This document shows positions 9,150 through 17,754 of a stretch of DNA of 64,000 nt, piece after piece. Where the stretch lies: contig CAVVQM010000008.1 in the NCBI GenBank assembly GCA_963750395.1, forward strand, positions 372,001-436,000, read 5' to 3'. Numbering within the stretch: the first letter of the stretch is position 1; every line of letters starts with the position of its first letter. Position numbers and translations under genes: made by a program. The notes beneath the pieces are model-generated. The model did not search any database, was not told the origin of the DNA, and worked only from the letters and a program-made list of their open reading frames with translations. This stretch comes from JADJPO01 sp963750395 (lineage in GTDB: Bacteria > Actinomycetota > Actinomycetes > Actinomycetales > Kineosporiaceae).

Positions 9150-9515
9150 ATGCGAATCGCGTACGTGTTCTCCACGTCCGGCCACACTGCCAGCTACAAG
9201 CTGGGCAAGATGATCCTGCCGCAGCTCGAGGCCGGCACCCACGGCGTCGACGTCGTGGGGATGTTCTTCTTCGACGACAACAACTACGTGCTGCGGCGCG
9301 GTGACCCGATCGGTGAGCGGCTTGCGGTGGTCGCGGCCCAGAACGGGATGTTGCTGATGATGTGCGATCAGTGCGCCCTGGAGCGTGGGTTGGCCAAGGG
9401 CGAGATCGGCAACTGCATCACCCAGGACACGGTCGACGGCGTCTCCGTCGGCTGCTTCCCCGATCTGTACGCCGCCCTGTCCGGAAACCCGCCGGACCAC
9501 GTGGTCAGCCTGTAG
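9150..9515 (+). CDS. DsrE-family small cysteine protein
   Basis: A 121-residue protein with the DsrE/SaoD-like Rossmann fold, a family involved in sulfur (and possibly selenium) handling. Conserved-looking cysteines cluster in MMCDQCALERG near residues 71-74 and in GNC and VGC further on. It has a strong GGAGGAA ribosome site and starts 21 bp after the radical SAM gene, so the two are surely co-transcribed. The pairing suggests a redox or sulfur-carrier partner for the radical SAM enzyme. I recall such proteins being annotated next to CUAEP/CCAEP proteins but cannot check this here. Confidence 0.75.
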   Translation: MRIAYVFSTSGHTASYKLGKMILPQLEAGTHGVDVVGMFFFDDNNYVLRRGDPIGERLAVVAAQNGMLLMMCDQCALERGLAKGEIGNCITQDTVDGVSVGCFPDLYAALSGNPPDHVVSL

Positions 9516-9519
9516 CGCC

Positions 9520-10524
9520 ATGGGATCGGTTGCCGTCCGACTGCACGCGCTGGAGTTCTGGGCGGGTGATCCGGATCGGCTCGGGGCTCTGATGACGGAC
9601 CGGTTGGGGCTGCACCGCGTCCCCCAGCCGCCCTGGGCCCGCTCAGGTGAGGCGGACGACCGTGTGATCCACCTGACCACGGGCGATGTGCGGATCGCGC
9701 TGCGGGGGGCAGGCTCGGCGGACGACGAGATCGCGCGGCACGTCGCCGTCCACGGGGACACTCTCGCCGACATCGTGCTGGTGGGCGCCGACCCCGCAGA
9801 GATCGGCGACCGGGCACGCCGCTACGGGCTGTCGGTGACCGGGTCGCCCCAGCGGCCCACGGTCGACCTCTTCGGTGACCGAACGATCCGTCACACCACC
9901 GTTGCCCCGGACGACACGGCACCGACGCGGGAGGCCGGCGCCGGACCACAGGCCGTCGACCATGTCGCCTACTGCCTGCCGTACGGGTTCGCCGACCGCG
10001 CCGCAAGCGCCTACCAGGCGGTATTCGGCCTCGACCGGTTGGACAAGGACAGCTTCGAGCAGGTTGGCCCCACGGCCACCGGAATGCGCAGCATCGCCAT
10101 GCGATCATCGGGCGGCTTCACCGTGGTCCTTACCGAACCGGTCAGCCCGAACGGCACCGGCCAGACCCAGCAGTTCGTCGACGCGCACGCCGGCCCCGGA
10201 GTGCAGCATGCCGCTCTGGCCTATCCCGACCTGGTGGCGGCGGTGGAGACCCTGCGAGCGTCCGGGGTCGACCTCCTGCCCGCCCCCGCCGGGTACCACG
10301 ATCAGGCCCGGCAACGGCTGGAGGACACGACGATTCCCTGGGACACGTTGCGCCGCTTGGGGATCCTCGTCGACCAGGATGAGGACGGCCTGTTGTTCCA
10401 GATCTTCACGCGCCCGATCACCGATCGGGACACCTTCTTCTTCGAGCTGATCCAGCGCGGCGGCGCCACCGGCTTCGGCGCCAACAACGTCCGCGCGCTG
10501 TTCGCCGCCATCGAGGAGAGCTGA
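9520..10524 (+). CDS. 4-hydroxyphenylpyruvate dioxygenase / hydroxymandelate synthase-like protein
   Basis: A non-haem Fe(II) 2-oxo-acid dioxygenase of 334 residues with two VOC-fold halves. The three iron ligands are visible: His148 (VDHVAYC), His230 (GVQHAAL) and Glu309 (FFFELIQR). The C-terminal signature (QIFTRP then GFGANNVRALF) is typical of HPPD and of hydroxymandelate synthase. HPPD would make homogentisate and HMS would make 4-hydroxymandelate from 4-hydroxyphenylpyruvate. No other tyrosine-catabolism gene is nearby and a CoA-ligase-like gene follows by 5 bp, so a biosynthetic role is more likely. The substrate may also be a different 2-oxo acid. Confidence 0.85.
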   Translation: MGSVAVRLHALEFWAGDPDRLGALMTDRLGLHRVPQPPWARSGEADDRVIHLTTGDVRIALRGAGSADDEIARHVAVHGDTLADIVLVGADPAEIGDRARRYGLSVTGSPQRPTVDLFGDRTIRHTTVAPDDTAPTREAGAGPQAVDHVAYCLPYGFADRAASAYQAVFGLDRLDKDSFEQVGPTATGMRSIAMRSSGGFTVVLTEPVSPNGTGQTQQFVDAHAGPGVQHAALAYPDLVAAVETLRASGVDLLPAPAGYHDQARQRLEDTTIPWDTLRRLGILVDQDEDGLLFQIFTRPITDRDTFFFELIQRGGATGFGANNVRALFAAIEES

Positions 10525-10529
10525 TCGCC

Positions 10530-11789
10530 GTGCCGTCAACGCCCACCGTCAGCGCCGACGTCGCCGAGATCACCGATCTGGTCCGACGCGCACGGTCCTC
10601 GATCCCGTTCTACCGCGATCACCTCGCCGGCCACGACCCTGAGACGACCTCCCTTGCAGCGCTGCCCACTTTCGACAAGCACGCGACCGCCGGGTACGGG
10701 CAGTTCCCTCTGACTGACGGCGGGCCGGTCGGCGCCCGCCGGGTCGTGGCCACCTCCGGCACCACCGGTGACCGGCTCTACCTCGCCTTCGACCAGGCGG
10801 ACCACGACCGCGTCGGCGACTGGCTGGAGGGAGTGGGCCGGCGGGTCGGTCTCGGGCCCGGCGACGTGCTGCTGAACACCCATTGCTACGGGCTGTGGGT
10901 CGGCGGCCCCGTGCTCGACCTGCTCGCCGACCGGGCCGGCGCCTGCGTCGTGCCGCTCGGCCCGGTCGCCCCGGCAGGAGTGCTGCAGATGCTCAACGGC
11001 GGGGTCGGCACCGCCATCAGCGCCACCCCGTCCTACTTGCGCCGTCTGGTCGAGGCGGCCGAGTCCACTGGAACCGACCTGACCCGAACCGGGCTGCGGC
11101 TCGGGTTCATCGGGGCCGAGCCGGCCGAACCGGCTCTACGGCAACGGATCTGCTCCCGGTTGCCGGCGGACTTCCACTGGGTCGAGCTGTACGGGCTGAC
11201 CGAGACCCTGGGGCCGTCGGTGTCCTTCGGCCCCGAACCGGGTGGCGGTGAGCTTGAGGTGAACGCCCGCGACTTCCACGTGGAGGTGTTGGCCCCCGAC
11301 AGCGACCGGCCGGTATCGTTCGGCGAAGTTGGTGAGCTGACCCTGACCAGTCGCCGGTACGGGCGCAGCCCCCTGATCCGCTACCGCACCAGAGACCTGG
11401 TCCGGGTCACCGCCGGCCCACCGGAGGCGCCGGGCCGGGTGTCCACGATCCTCGGCCGCGCCGACGACGCGCTCAAGATCGGCGGAGTCCTGATGTACCC
11501 GACCGCGGTAGCCGAGATCGTCACGGGGACATTGCCGGCCACCGCGGAGTGGCGGGCCACGGTGCGACGGTACGGGCTGGACGACGAGCTGGTGGTCGAG
11601 GCGGAGGCTTCGGATGAGCTGTGCGAAGCGGTGGCGGTGGCCTTCCAGGAGCGGGTCGGGATGGCGGTGACCGTGATCCCGGTGGACGGCACCACCATCG
11701 CGCGGAGCCGGGAGAAGACTCGCCGGATCGCGATCGAGCTGGTGCCGGCCGACGGGCCCCGCCCGCCGCGCGGCGCGAGTTGCGGATGA
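10530..11789 (+). CDS. Phenylacetate-CoA ligase-like AMP-forming enzyme
   Basis: A 419-residue protein of the PaaK branch of the ANL superfamily. It has the nucleotide-binding loop TSGTTGDR (residues 75-82), YGLTETLG, the RYRTRDL region and ILGRADDALKIGG, plus a late lysine in SREKTRRI. It should adenylate a carboxylic acid, often aromatic, and pass it to CoA or another acceptor. It starts with GTG 5 bp after the dioxygenase and its stop overlaps the next start (ATGA), so translation is probably coupled. The natural substrate may be the dioxygenase product or a group installed by the radical SAM enzyme; this is inference. Confidence 0.85.
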   Translation: MPSTPTVSADVAEITDLVRRARSSIPFYRDHLAGHDPETTSLAALPTFDKHATAGYGQFPLTDGGPVGARRVVATSGTTGDRLYLAFDQADHDRVGDWLEGVGRRVGLGPGDVLLNTHCYGLWVGGPVLDLLADRAGACVVPLGPVAPAGVLQMLNGGVGTAISATPSYLRRLVEAAESTGTDLTRTGLRLGFIGAEPAEPALRQRICSRLPADFHWVELYGLTETLGPSVSFGPEPGGGELEVNARDFHVEVLAPDSDRPVSFGEVGELTLTSRRYGRSPLIRYRTRDLVRVTAGPPEAPGRVSTILGRADDALKIGGVLMYPTAVAEIVTGTLPATAEWRATVRRYGLDDELVVEAEASDELCEAVAVAFQERVGMAVTVIPVDGTTIARSREKTRRIAIELVPADGPRPPRGASCG

Positions 11790-12775
11790 GGCTCGTCTTC
11801 GCCGGCCACCGTTGCGTCTCGCACTCACCCAGCAGCGGGTACGACCAGGTCTGCGAGCTGTTCCCGACCGCCGGCTGGCTCAGCGGGCCAGAACTGTCCG
11901 CCGGAGAACTGGTGTGGCGTCGCCGACCGGCCCGTGAGTGGGTGCCCGACCACCCTGACCTGACCTTCCACGTCTTCTACGGGGACTGCAGCGGCCGGCA
12001 GCTGCCGGCGATCCTGCGGGAACGCTTTCCGCAGGCGACGATCATCTCCACGGTCCACCAACCAGTCGATCGGCTGCTCGCCGACCCACCCGCCCTGGCC
12101 TCGCTGTTCGCCGTGGACGGCGTGATCGCGGTCGCACAGGCACAGGCGCTGCAGCTGGCCGCCTCCGGGGTGGAGGCGGCGGTCCACGCCGTCCCGCACG
12201 GGGTCTGGACCCGGCGGTTCCGGCCAGGCCGGCCGACTGGACAGACCGAGGACACGCCCGTGCTCATGGTCGGCAGGGTTCTGCGGGACTGGGCCGGCGC
12301 CCGGCAGATCCTCGAGCGGCTCGGCGCGGCCGGCGCTCATTCGGTGGTGCTCGGCGCCGAGGCCACCGACCACGTGTCCGGCCTCGGACCGCTGGTGACC
12401 ACCATTGCCTGGATGACCGAGGACGATCTGGTCCAGATCTATCGCAGCTGCGCCGCTCTGGTGCTCCCGGTAGTCGACGCGACCGCCTCGAACGCGCTGC
12501 TGGAGGCCATGGCCTGCGGGTGCCCGGTGGTGAGCCCGAACCTGCCGGCGCTCGTGGAGTACCTGGGCGACGCCACGGACGCCTATCCACCAGGTCGCTA
12601 CGACGTCGCCGCCGCGACGGTGCTCGACTACATCCGGGACCCCGCGCGGCGCAGGACCCGTGGGCGCCAGCTCGCCCGACGCGCCGCACGCTTGGACTGG
12701 AAGCGGATCCAGCCACGACTCGAGGCGGTCTACCGGCTGCACCAGGGGCAGGGTTCACGCAGCACCGCCAGGTAG
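11786..12775 (+). CDS. GT4-like glycosyltransferase
   Basis: A 329-residue protein with a GT-B fold pattern: N-terminal GHRCVSHSPSSGYD segment and C-terminal VGRVLRDWAG then ASNALLEAMACGCPVVSPNLP. The last stretch holds the EAMACG nucleotide-sugar site of the GT4 family. It should transfer a sugar from an NDP-sugar to a cluster intermediate or to the cell envelope. It is translationally coupled to the AMP ligase through ATGA and is the last gene of the plus-strand run. Its 3' end overlaps the convergent ATP-grasp gene by 46 bp. Confidence 0.8.
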   Translation: MRLVFAGHRCVSHSPSSGYDQVCELFPTAGWLSGPELSAGELVWRRRPAREWVPDHPDLTFHVFYGDCSGRQLPAILRERFPQATIISTVHQPVDRLLADPPALASLFAVDGVIAVAQAQALQLAASGVEAAVHAVPHGVWTRRFRPGRPTGQTEDTPVLMVGRVLRDWAGARQILERLGAAGAHSVVLGAEATDHVSGLGPLVTTIAWMTEDDLVQIYRSCAALVLPVVDATASNALLEAMACGCPVVSPNLPALVEYLGDATDAYPPGRYDVAAATVLDYIRDPARRRTRGRQLARRAARLDWKRIQPRLEAVYRLHQGQGSRSTAR

Positions 12776-14025
12776 CAGGCGCCGCCCGAGATGTTGTTCA
12801 AGCGCCGGGCGTCGAAGTCGGAGACCGCCTTGCCGACCGGCAGCTCGCCTACCTGCACGTCATCCCATCCGAGGACGTAGCACATCGGCCGCAGCTCCAC
12901 CCGGTACCCGTCCCACCCCCCGGACGGGCTGATCCGGGACGGTTCGACGTAGCGCTGTAACACGGCCGGGCCCAACCGGTTCACAACGTCGGGTGCCCGT
13001 TCCGCCGGTCGTCGCGCCAGCACGATCACGTCGCTGCCCTGGCAGCCCGCCACCGACTTGGCCACCCAGCCGGCCGGATCGGGCGGCAGGGTGCCTTCCA
13101 GCCGCCGGGTCAGCGGCGTGTCCAGAATCGGCTGGGCGCCGGTGTAGAACCGGATCACGTCGTCCATGTACGTCAGCAGCGCCTTGCTGCCGAGGACCCC
13201 CGTTCCGGGGGCGTTGAGCAGGGCGACATCGGGGCGCTGGAACTCCCTCGCCCAGGACAGATCGACGTCGAAGTTGACGACAACGGATGCGCTGCCCAGC
13301 GCCGTCCGGTCGACGACGGGGACGGGGAGCTGCTCCAGGATGGAACGGCGGCGGGAGTTCTCGTCCACCTGGAACGCCCAGGGGTCGTCGTTGCCGTCGT
13401 GACCCAGAACCGCGACGGCGTCGTTCCGGCCGAGGCTGCCCAGCCAGTTCCGGACGGCCAGCGCGAGGTCGGGAGGGCTGGAGCAGATCACGCCGGCGGG
13501 ATCTGCGGCCGACCGATAGGCCCGTAGGACATGGTGGGCGTCCGCGGTGCCGCCGACACACCCGACGTTGTCCTCCAACACCTGCCACCGGCCGCTCGGA
13601 TCCCGGACCAGGTCCGGACCGTAGACGAAGCGGACGCTGTCACGACCCTCCGCCCGCCAGAGCCGGCGCAGCCCGGCCAGGTCGGTTCCGAACGGGGTCA
13701 GCAGCTCGTCGACCACGGCCGGGGTCAGGCCGAGACCCGCCTGCAGCACCCGCTGACGACCGAGCACCAGGTCGTGGAACAGGCGCTGCAGCGCCCGGGC
13801 TCGCTGCGCCGTCCCGGCCGCGAGCACCCCGCGATACTCGTTGTCGTCCAGCACCAGCGGCACCGGGAGGATCCGGGTGTCGTCCGAGAGGGGCCGGTCA
13901 CGCAGGCGTTCGACGGTCGACGCCTTGGGCCGCAACACATCGTGGCCGGCGCGCCGCCGCAGTGCCCGGTACGCCGGGCGCAGCTGTCCGTCGTCGGCGA
14001 ACACCTCGTCGAAGGGCCGCCCCAT
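12730..14025 (-). CDS. Circularly permuted ATP-grasp protein
   Basis: A 431-residue protein resembling the circularly permuted ATP-grasp group (DUF404-like). The N-terminus reads RPFDEVFADDGQLRPAY, followed by a QRARALQRLFHDLVLG helix region and a mid-protein YGPDLVRD ... VLEDNVG block that matches this family. ATP-grasp enzymes join a carboxylate to an amine through an acyl phosphate, so a peptide- or amide-forming role in the cluster is plausible. It is transcribed against the glycosyltransferase and divergently from the oxygenase, with a 68-bp shared promoter gap. The C-terminus ends in a CPWC pair. Confidence 0.75.
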   Translation of the reverse strand: MGRPFDEVFADDGQLRPAYRALRRRAGHDVLRPKASTVERLRDRPLSDDTRILPVPLVLDDNEYRGVLAAGTAQRARALQRLFHDLVLGRQRVLQAGLGLTPAVVDELLTPFGTDLAGLRRLWRAEGRDSVRFVYGPDLVRDPSGRWQVLEDNVGCVGGTADAHHVLRAYRSAADPAGVICSSPPDLALAVRNWLGSLGRNDAVAVLGHDGNDDPWAFQVDENSRRRSILEQLPVPVVDRTALGSASVVVNFDVDLSWAREFQRPDVALLNAPGTGVLGSKALLTYMDDVIRFYTGAQPILDTPLTRRLEGTLPPDPAGWVAKSVAGCQGSDVIVLARRPAERAPDVVNRLGPAVLQRYVEPSRISPSGGWDGYRVELRPMCYVLGWDDVQVGELPVGKAVSDFDARRLNNISGGACYLAVLREPCPWCSR

Positions 14026-14093
14026 CTTGTCGATGCTAGGCGACGCGCTCTAGCGTGGTTAGGCTGAGCGTCCCGCCGAATCGAGGTGGTCGC

Positions 14094-15101
14094 ATGCTCC
14101 GGGTCGACCTGGCCGCCGAGGTGACAGCCCGCCTGCACCAGGCGCTCGCCGAGTTGTCGGCCGAACCCGTCGAGGCGGCTGCGGATCTCGAGCAGTCGCT
14201 GGCCGATCTGCTGCCCATCGCGGGCCTGCTGCCCCGTGACGTGCGACGCCAGTTGCTGGCCTTCCGCGCGTCCCCCTACGCGCCCAGCTCGGCGCTCGTG
14301 ACCGGCCTTCCGATAGAGGGTGACCTGCCGCCCACGCCGACCGACGTCGTCCAGAGGCCGGTGAAGCGCACCCGAATCAGCGATCTGGCGATCCTCACCG
14401 TGGCGGTGCTGCTCGGGGAGCCGGTGGCCTATCGGGCGGAGAAGGACGGCGCCGTGGTGCAGAACGTGTACCCGACCCAGTCCGACAGCCAGGCCCCGTC
14501 GAACGAGAGTTCGGCGGTTCAGCTCGGCTTCCACACCGAGCTGACGTTCAGCCGCGCCGTCCCCGACCGGGCACTTCACGAGGCCAGCCCGGACTTCGTG
14601 CTCCTGCTGACGTTGCGCTGCCCGCAGGATCGGCTGGCCAGTACCGCGGTCATCGACGCCAGGAGGGCGTGTGGCCGGCTCGAGCCGAGGCACCTGGCCG
14701 CGCTGCGCCAACCGCTGTACCAGCTGATGGCGCCCTACTCCTTCACCCGCGACGACGACGGCAGCCGGCCCTGGTCGGGGCCGGCGGCGCTGCTGTACGG
14801 CCCGGACGACGCGCCCTGCCTGGCGTTCGACTCCGCGTGCGGAGTCCGAGCACTGACCGAGGCCGCCGATCAGGCCCTGGCCGCGCTGATCGCCGCGTGC
14901 AACGACCCGGAGCTCTCCGAGAGCGTACAGCTGCGCGCCGGTGACCTGCTGGTGATCAACAACCGCCGATGCGCGCACTCCCGCAGCTCGTTCCCCGCCG
15001 CCTTCGACGGGAAAGACCGGTGGTTGCAGCGGGTGTACGTCCGGCGCAGCATCTGGCCGCTCCCCGTGGAATCCGCCGCCTCGTTCCGGGTCTTGGTTTG
15101 A
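14094..15101 (+). CDS. Fe(II)/2-oxoglutarate oxygenase, clavaminate synthase/asparagine oxygenase type
   Basis: A 335-residue protein with the facial triad His147-x-Glu149 (GFHTEL) and His295 (RRCAHSRS), and Arg313 for 2-oxoglutarate. The HxE rather than HxD triad and the overall order match the clavaminate-synthase-like group that hydroxylates amino acids such as Asn or Arg for natural products. ATG 14094 has a GAGGTGG ribosome site, and an earlier in-frame GTG at 14055 is less well placed. The methyltransferase follows after 16 bp. It probably hydroxylates an amino-acid precursor of the cluster product. Confidence 0.85.
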   Translation: MLRVDLAAEVTARLHQALAELSAEPVEAAADLEQSLADLLPIAGLLPRDVRRQLLAFRASPYAPSSALVTGLPIEGDLPPTPTDVVQRPVKRTRISDLAILTVAVLLGEPVAYRAEKDGAVVQNVYPTQSDSQAPSNESSAVQLGFHTELTFSRAVPDRALHEASPDFVLLLTLRCPQDRLASTAVIDARRACGRLEPRHLAALRQPLYQLMAPYSFTRDDDGSRPWSGPAALLYGPDDAPCLAFDSACGVRALTEAADQALAALIAACNDPELSESVQLRAGDLLVINNRRCAHSRSSFPAAFDGKDRWLQRVYVRRSIWPLPVESAASFRVLV

Positions 15102-15117
15102 CCGACTGGAGACGTCC

Positions 15118-15864
15118 ATGACCTCGCCCGTGCTCACGGCCGAACAGATCAGCTCCTTCACGTCGGCGTTGTGGCAGACGACGCAGAACCAGCCCGAGTC
15201 ACGACCGAGCGAATCCGCGATGCTGCGGCGCGTGCTGTCCGACCTGCCGGACGGCGAGGCCGCTCATCGGCTTCGGGTCCTGGTCGACTCGATCGAGACC
15301 CTCGATCCGGCCGAGCGACGGATGTTCACCGCCTCGATCGACGAGGTGCAGGTCCGATCGAAACTGTGGCTGATCGAGGAACTGAGCGCCCGCCGCGACC
15401 TGGACGGCGTGACGATGGTGGTGCTCGGTGCCTGGTACGGCATTCTTTCGCTGCTGCTGAACCTTCATCTGCCACGGCCTCCGGGCCACATGGTCAACGT
15501 CGATATCAGTCCGGATGCGGTCGAGTTGGGCCGCCGCGTGGTCGGGCCGCTGTATGGCAACGTCGAGTACCACGTGGCCGACGCGATGGAGCTGGACTAC
15601 GCAGCGCTCGTCCGCCGGCCCGGATCGGTGCTGGTGAACACGATCTGCGAGCACCTTGCGGAAGGGCCGCTCTGGTGGTCGCGGGTCGCCCCGGGCCAGC
15701 TCAGCGCGCTGCAGAGCAACAACTACGAGAAGTGCTCCGAGCACGTGAACTGCGTCGATGACGTGGAGCAGTTGGAGGCCCAGACGCCGATGTCGCGGCG
15801 ACTCTATTCGGGAACCCTCGAACTGTCGATCTTCGACCGATTCATGCTGATCGGGTACCGGTGA
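15118..15864 (+). CDS. SAM-dependent methyltransferase-like protein
   Basis: A 248-residue protein. The centre has a Rossmann pattern: MVVLGAWYGILSLLLN in place of the usual glycine-rich loop, then HMVNVDISPDAVELG with the acidic residue for SAM, YHVADAMEL and VLVNTICEHL. The glycine loop is atypical, so catalytic competence is likely but not certain. The stop overlaps the GTG start of the MurF-like gene (GTGA), indicating coupled translation. It may methylate an intermediate made by the neighbouring oxygenase or ligase. Confidence 0.7.
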   Translation: MTSPVLTAEQISSFTSALWQTTQNQPESRPSESAMLRRVLSDLPDGEAAHRLRVLVDSIETLDPAERRMFTASIDEVQVRSKLWLIEELSARRDLDGVTMVVLGAWYGILSLLLNLHLPRPPGHMVNVDISPDAVELGRRVVGPLYGNVEYHVADAMELDYAALVRRPGSVLVNTICEHLAEGPLWWSRVAPGQLSALQSNNYEKCSEHVNCVDDVEQLEAQTPMSRRLYSGTLELSIFDRFMLIGYR

Positions 15865-17060
15865 ACGACTGGGCCTCCGCGCACGCTCACCGGGAGAGGC
15901 TGGACCGGGTGGCGATGATCGCGGTCACCGGGAGTTGCGGGAAGACCACCACCAAGGACCTCATCGCGCGGGTTCTCGGCGGTCGTTGGCGTGGTAGGAC
16001 GAGCTCCGGATCGAACAATTGTGGCGCCGACCTACCGGCCGATCTGCTCACAGTGTCCCCCGATGATCATTTCTTCGTCCAGGAACTGGCGGCGTGGGGG
16101 CCCGGCACGATCGAACCGGGGCTCGATCTGATCCGGCCACGGATAGGAGTGGTCACCAACCTACGTAACGACCATTACAGCTCCTTCCACGGCCCGCGCG
16201 GTGCACAGGCCGAGAAAGGCAAGTTGGTCGCCGGCTTGCCCGCGTCCGGTGGGGCGGTGCTGAACTGGGACGACCCCTTGGTGCGTGAGCTCGGCGAGCG
16301 GACAGCGGCCCGGGTGTTCTCCTTCGGACGGAGTGAGCACGCTGAGTTGCGCGTTGTCGACGTGCAGGCACGATGGCCGCAGCGGCTGTCGTTCACCCTC
16401 GTGCACCGCGGGCGCAGGGTGCCGGTGCGGACCCGGTTGCTCGGTGAGCACCTGCTCGGTTCGGCGCTCGCCGCAATCGCCGTCGGGCTGATGCTCGACG
16501 TGCCGCTCGACACAGTGGTCACCGCTCTGGCCGAGGCCGAGCCGACGCCGCGGCGGATGAGTGTGGTGACCCATCCCGACGGGGTGACCTTCGTCCGAGA
16601 CGACTTCAAGGCACCCGCGGACTCGTTGCCTGAGGTGTTGCACTTCATGAGCGAGGCGAATGCGAGCCGAAAGCTGGGCGTGTTCGGCCGGATCTCTGAC
16701 TTCCCCGGGCGATCTCGCCGGACCTATGCCGACGCGGCCTGCCGCGCCGCAGCCGTCCTGGACGAGGTGTTGTTCGTCGGCGAGCGCGCCTGGCAACTAT
16801 GGCGCGAGGGTGCGCCGGTCCCGTCAGTGCGGGTCTTCGAAACCGTTGCAGAGGCGGCCGACTATCTGACCGACCGCCTGCGCGCGGGCGACCTCGTGCT
16901 GCTCAAGGGGTCTGGCCCCACCGACCATCTCGAGCGGGTGATGCTGGCTCGCGAGCGGGATGTGTCCTGCTGGCTGCCCGACTGCGGACGTGTCACCGGA
17001 TGCGAGGACTGCGGACTCCTGGCCTCGCCCGGACGCGCCGTCCGGGGCGTCAGAGGGTGA
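15861..17060 (+). CDS. MurF-like Mur ligase with C-terminal cysteine cluster
   Basis: A 399-residue ligase with P-loop GSCGKTT (residues 24-30), an NLRNDHYSSFHG stretch and a C-terminal LKGSGPTDHLERV segment. Mur ligases form an amide bond through an acyl phosphate. At about 400 residues it is shorter than MurF, and no other cell-wall gene is nearby, so a role as an amide synthetase in the cluster is more likely than in murein synthesis. Cys370, Cys375, Cys381 and Cys384 near the end could bind zinc. It converges with the thioredoxin-like gene with an 11-bp overlap. Confidence 0.8.
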   Translation: MNDWASAHAHRERLDRVAMIAVTGSCGKTTTKDLIARVLGGRWRGRTSSGSNNCGADLPADLLTVSPDDHFFVQELAAWGPGTIEPGLDLIRPRIGVVTNLRNDHYSSFHGPRGAQAEKGKLVAGLPASGGAVLNWDDPLVRELGERTAARVFSFGRSEHAELRVVDVQARWPQRLSFTLVHRGRRVPVRTRLLGEHLLGSALAAIAVGLMLDVPLDTVVTALAEAEPTPRRMSVVTHPDGVTFVRDDFKAPADSLPEVLHFMSEANASRKLGVFGRISDFPGRSRRTYADAACRAAAVLDEVLFVGERAWQLWREGAPVPSVRVFETVAEAADYLTDRLRAGDLVLLKGSGPTDHLERVMLARERDVSCWLPDCGRVTGCEDCGLLASPGRAVRGVRG

Positions 17061-17754
17061 GCCGGTCCAGCATTTGGGCGATGTTGTCGTCCGTGGTCAG
17101 CCCGACACACGACGTCCGGACCGCCTCGGTCTTGGTGCCGCCCTCCATCCCCCCGAGGATCTGATCGCGCAGTTCACCCTCGTGGAAGAGCGCGAGCACG
17201 GGGACCCGGGAGAAGCCGTACCGCGCGCAGAGCCGGGCGTTGGCCGGACCGTACTCGAGCCGGACCACGCCGGCGCGGCCACGGTACTTGTCGGCGGCAG
17301 CCTCGACCGACGGGACCAGTGCGCGGCTCGCGTCGCACCACGCGGCGTCCACGTGTACCAGAACCGGAACCGGTGATTTGAGCACGACCGAGTCGAACGT
17401 GAACTCATCCACGTCCGGCACCGGGCGGACCTGACGCTCGATCATGTCGAGCACGGTGTCGGTGGAGGCGGCGCCGCCGATCACGTCGACCACGTGACCG
17501 CCACGGAAAGCCATGACCACCGGCAGCCGGGTGACCTTGTACCGGCGGCAGATCTTGTTGGTCGTCGGAGCGTCACCGACATCGATCGTCATCACCTTCG
17601 CCCGGCCCCGGTACCGATCGGCCACGTCGTCGAGGAAGGGAGCCATCTGTTGGCTCGGCCGGCACCATCCGGCACGCAACGCCACCACCACCGGTTCCTT
17701 GGCGCGAAGGACCTCTTTGTTCCAGTCCTGCTCGGTCAAGGTCGAGATCGCCAT
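17050..17754 (-). CDS. Tandem thioredoxin-fold protein with single-cysteine motifs
   Basis: A 234-residue protein with two consecutive thioredoxin folds. The first active-site motif is WCRPS (Cys31) and the second WCDAS (Cys140); each has lost the second cysteine of WCxxC. The cis-proline segments (RLP, RVP) are kept. Such one-cysteine forms cannot do a classical dithiol reduction but can trap or deglutathionylate partners. The ATG at 17754 has a GGAGGT site nine bases upstream and was preferred to the GTG at 17760. It lies between the MurF-like gene and the aminotransferase, and its link to either is unproven. Confidence 0.8.
   Translation of the reverse strand: MAISTLTEQDWNKEVLRAKEPVVVALRAGWCRPSQQMAPFLDDVADRYRGRAKVMTIDVGDAPTTNKICRRYKVTRLPVVMAFRGGHVVDVIGGAASTDTVLDMIERQVRPVPDVDEFTFDSVVLKSPVPVLVHVDAAWCDASRALVPSVEAAADKYRGRAGVVRLEYGPANARLCARYGFSRVPVLALFHEGELRDQILGGMEGGTKTEAVRTSCVGLTTDDNIAQMLDRLTL

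Noticed and set aside
9520..10524. Ordinary tyrosine-degradation HPPD
   Set aside because: Not excluded, but no homogentisate dioxygenase or fumarylacetoacetase gene is near and it is embedded 4-5 bp from genes of another pathway.
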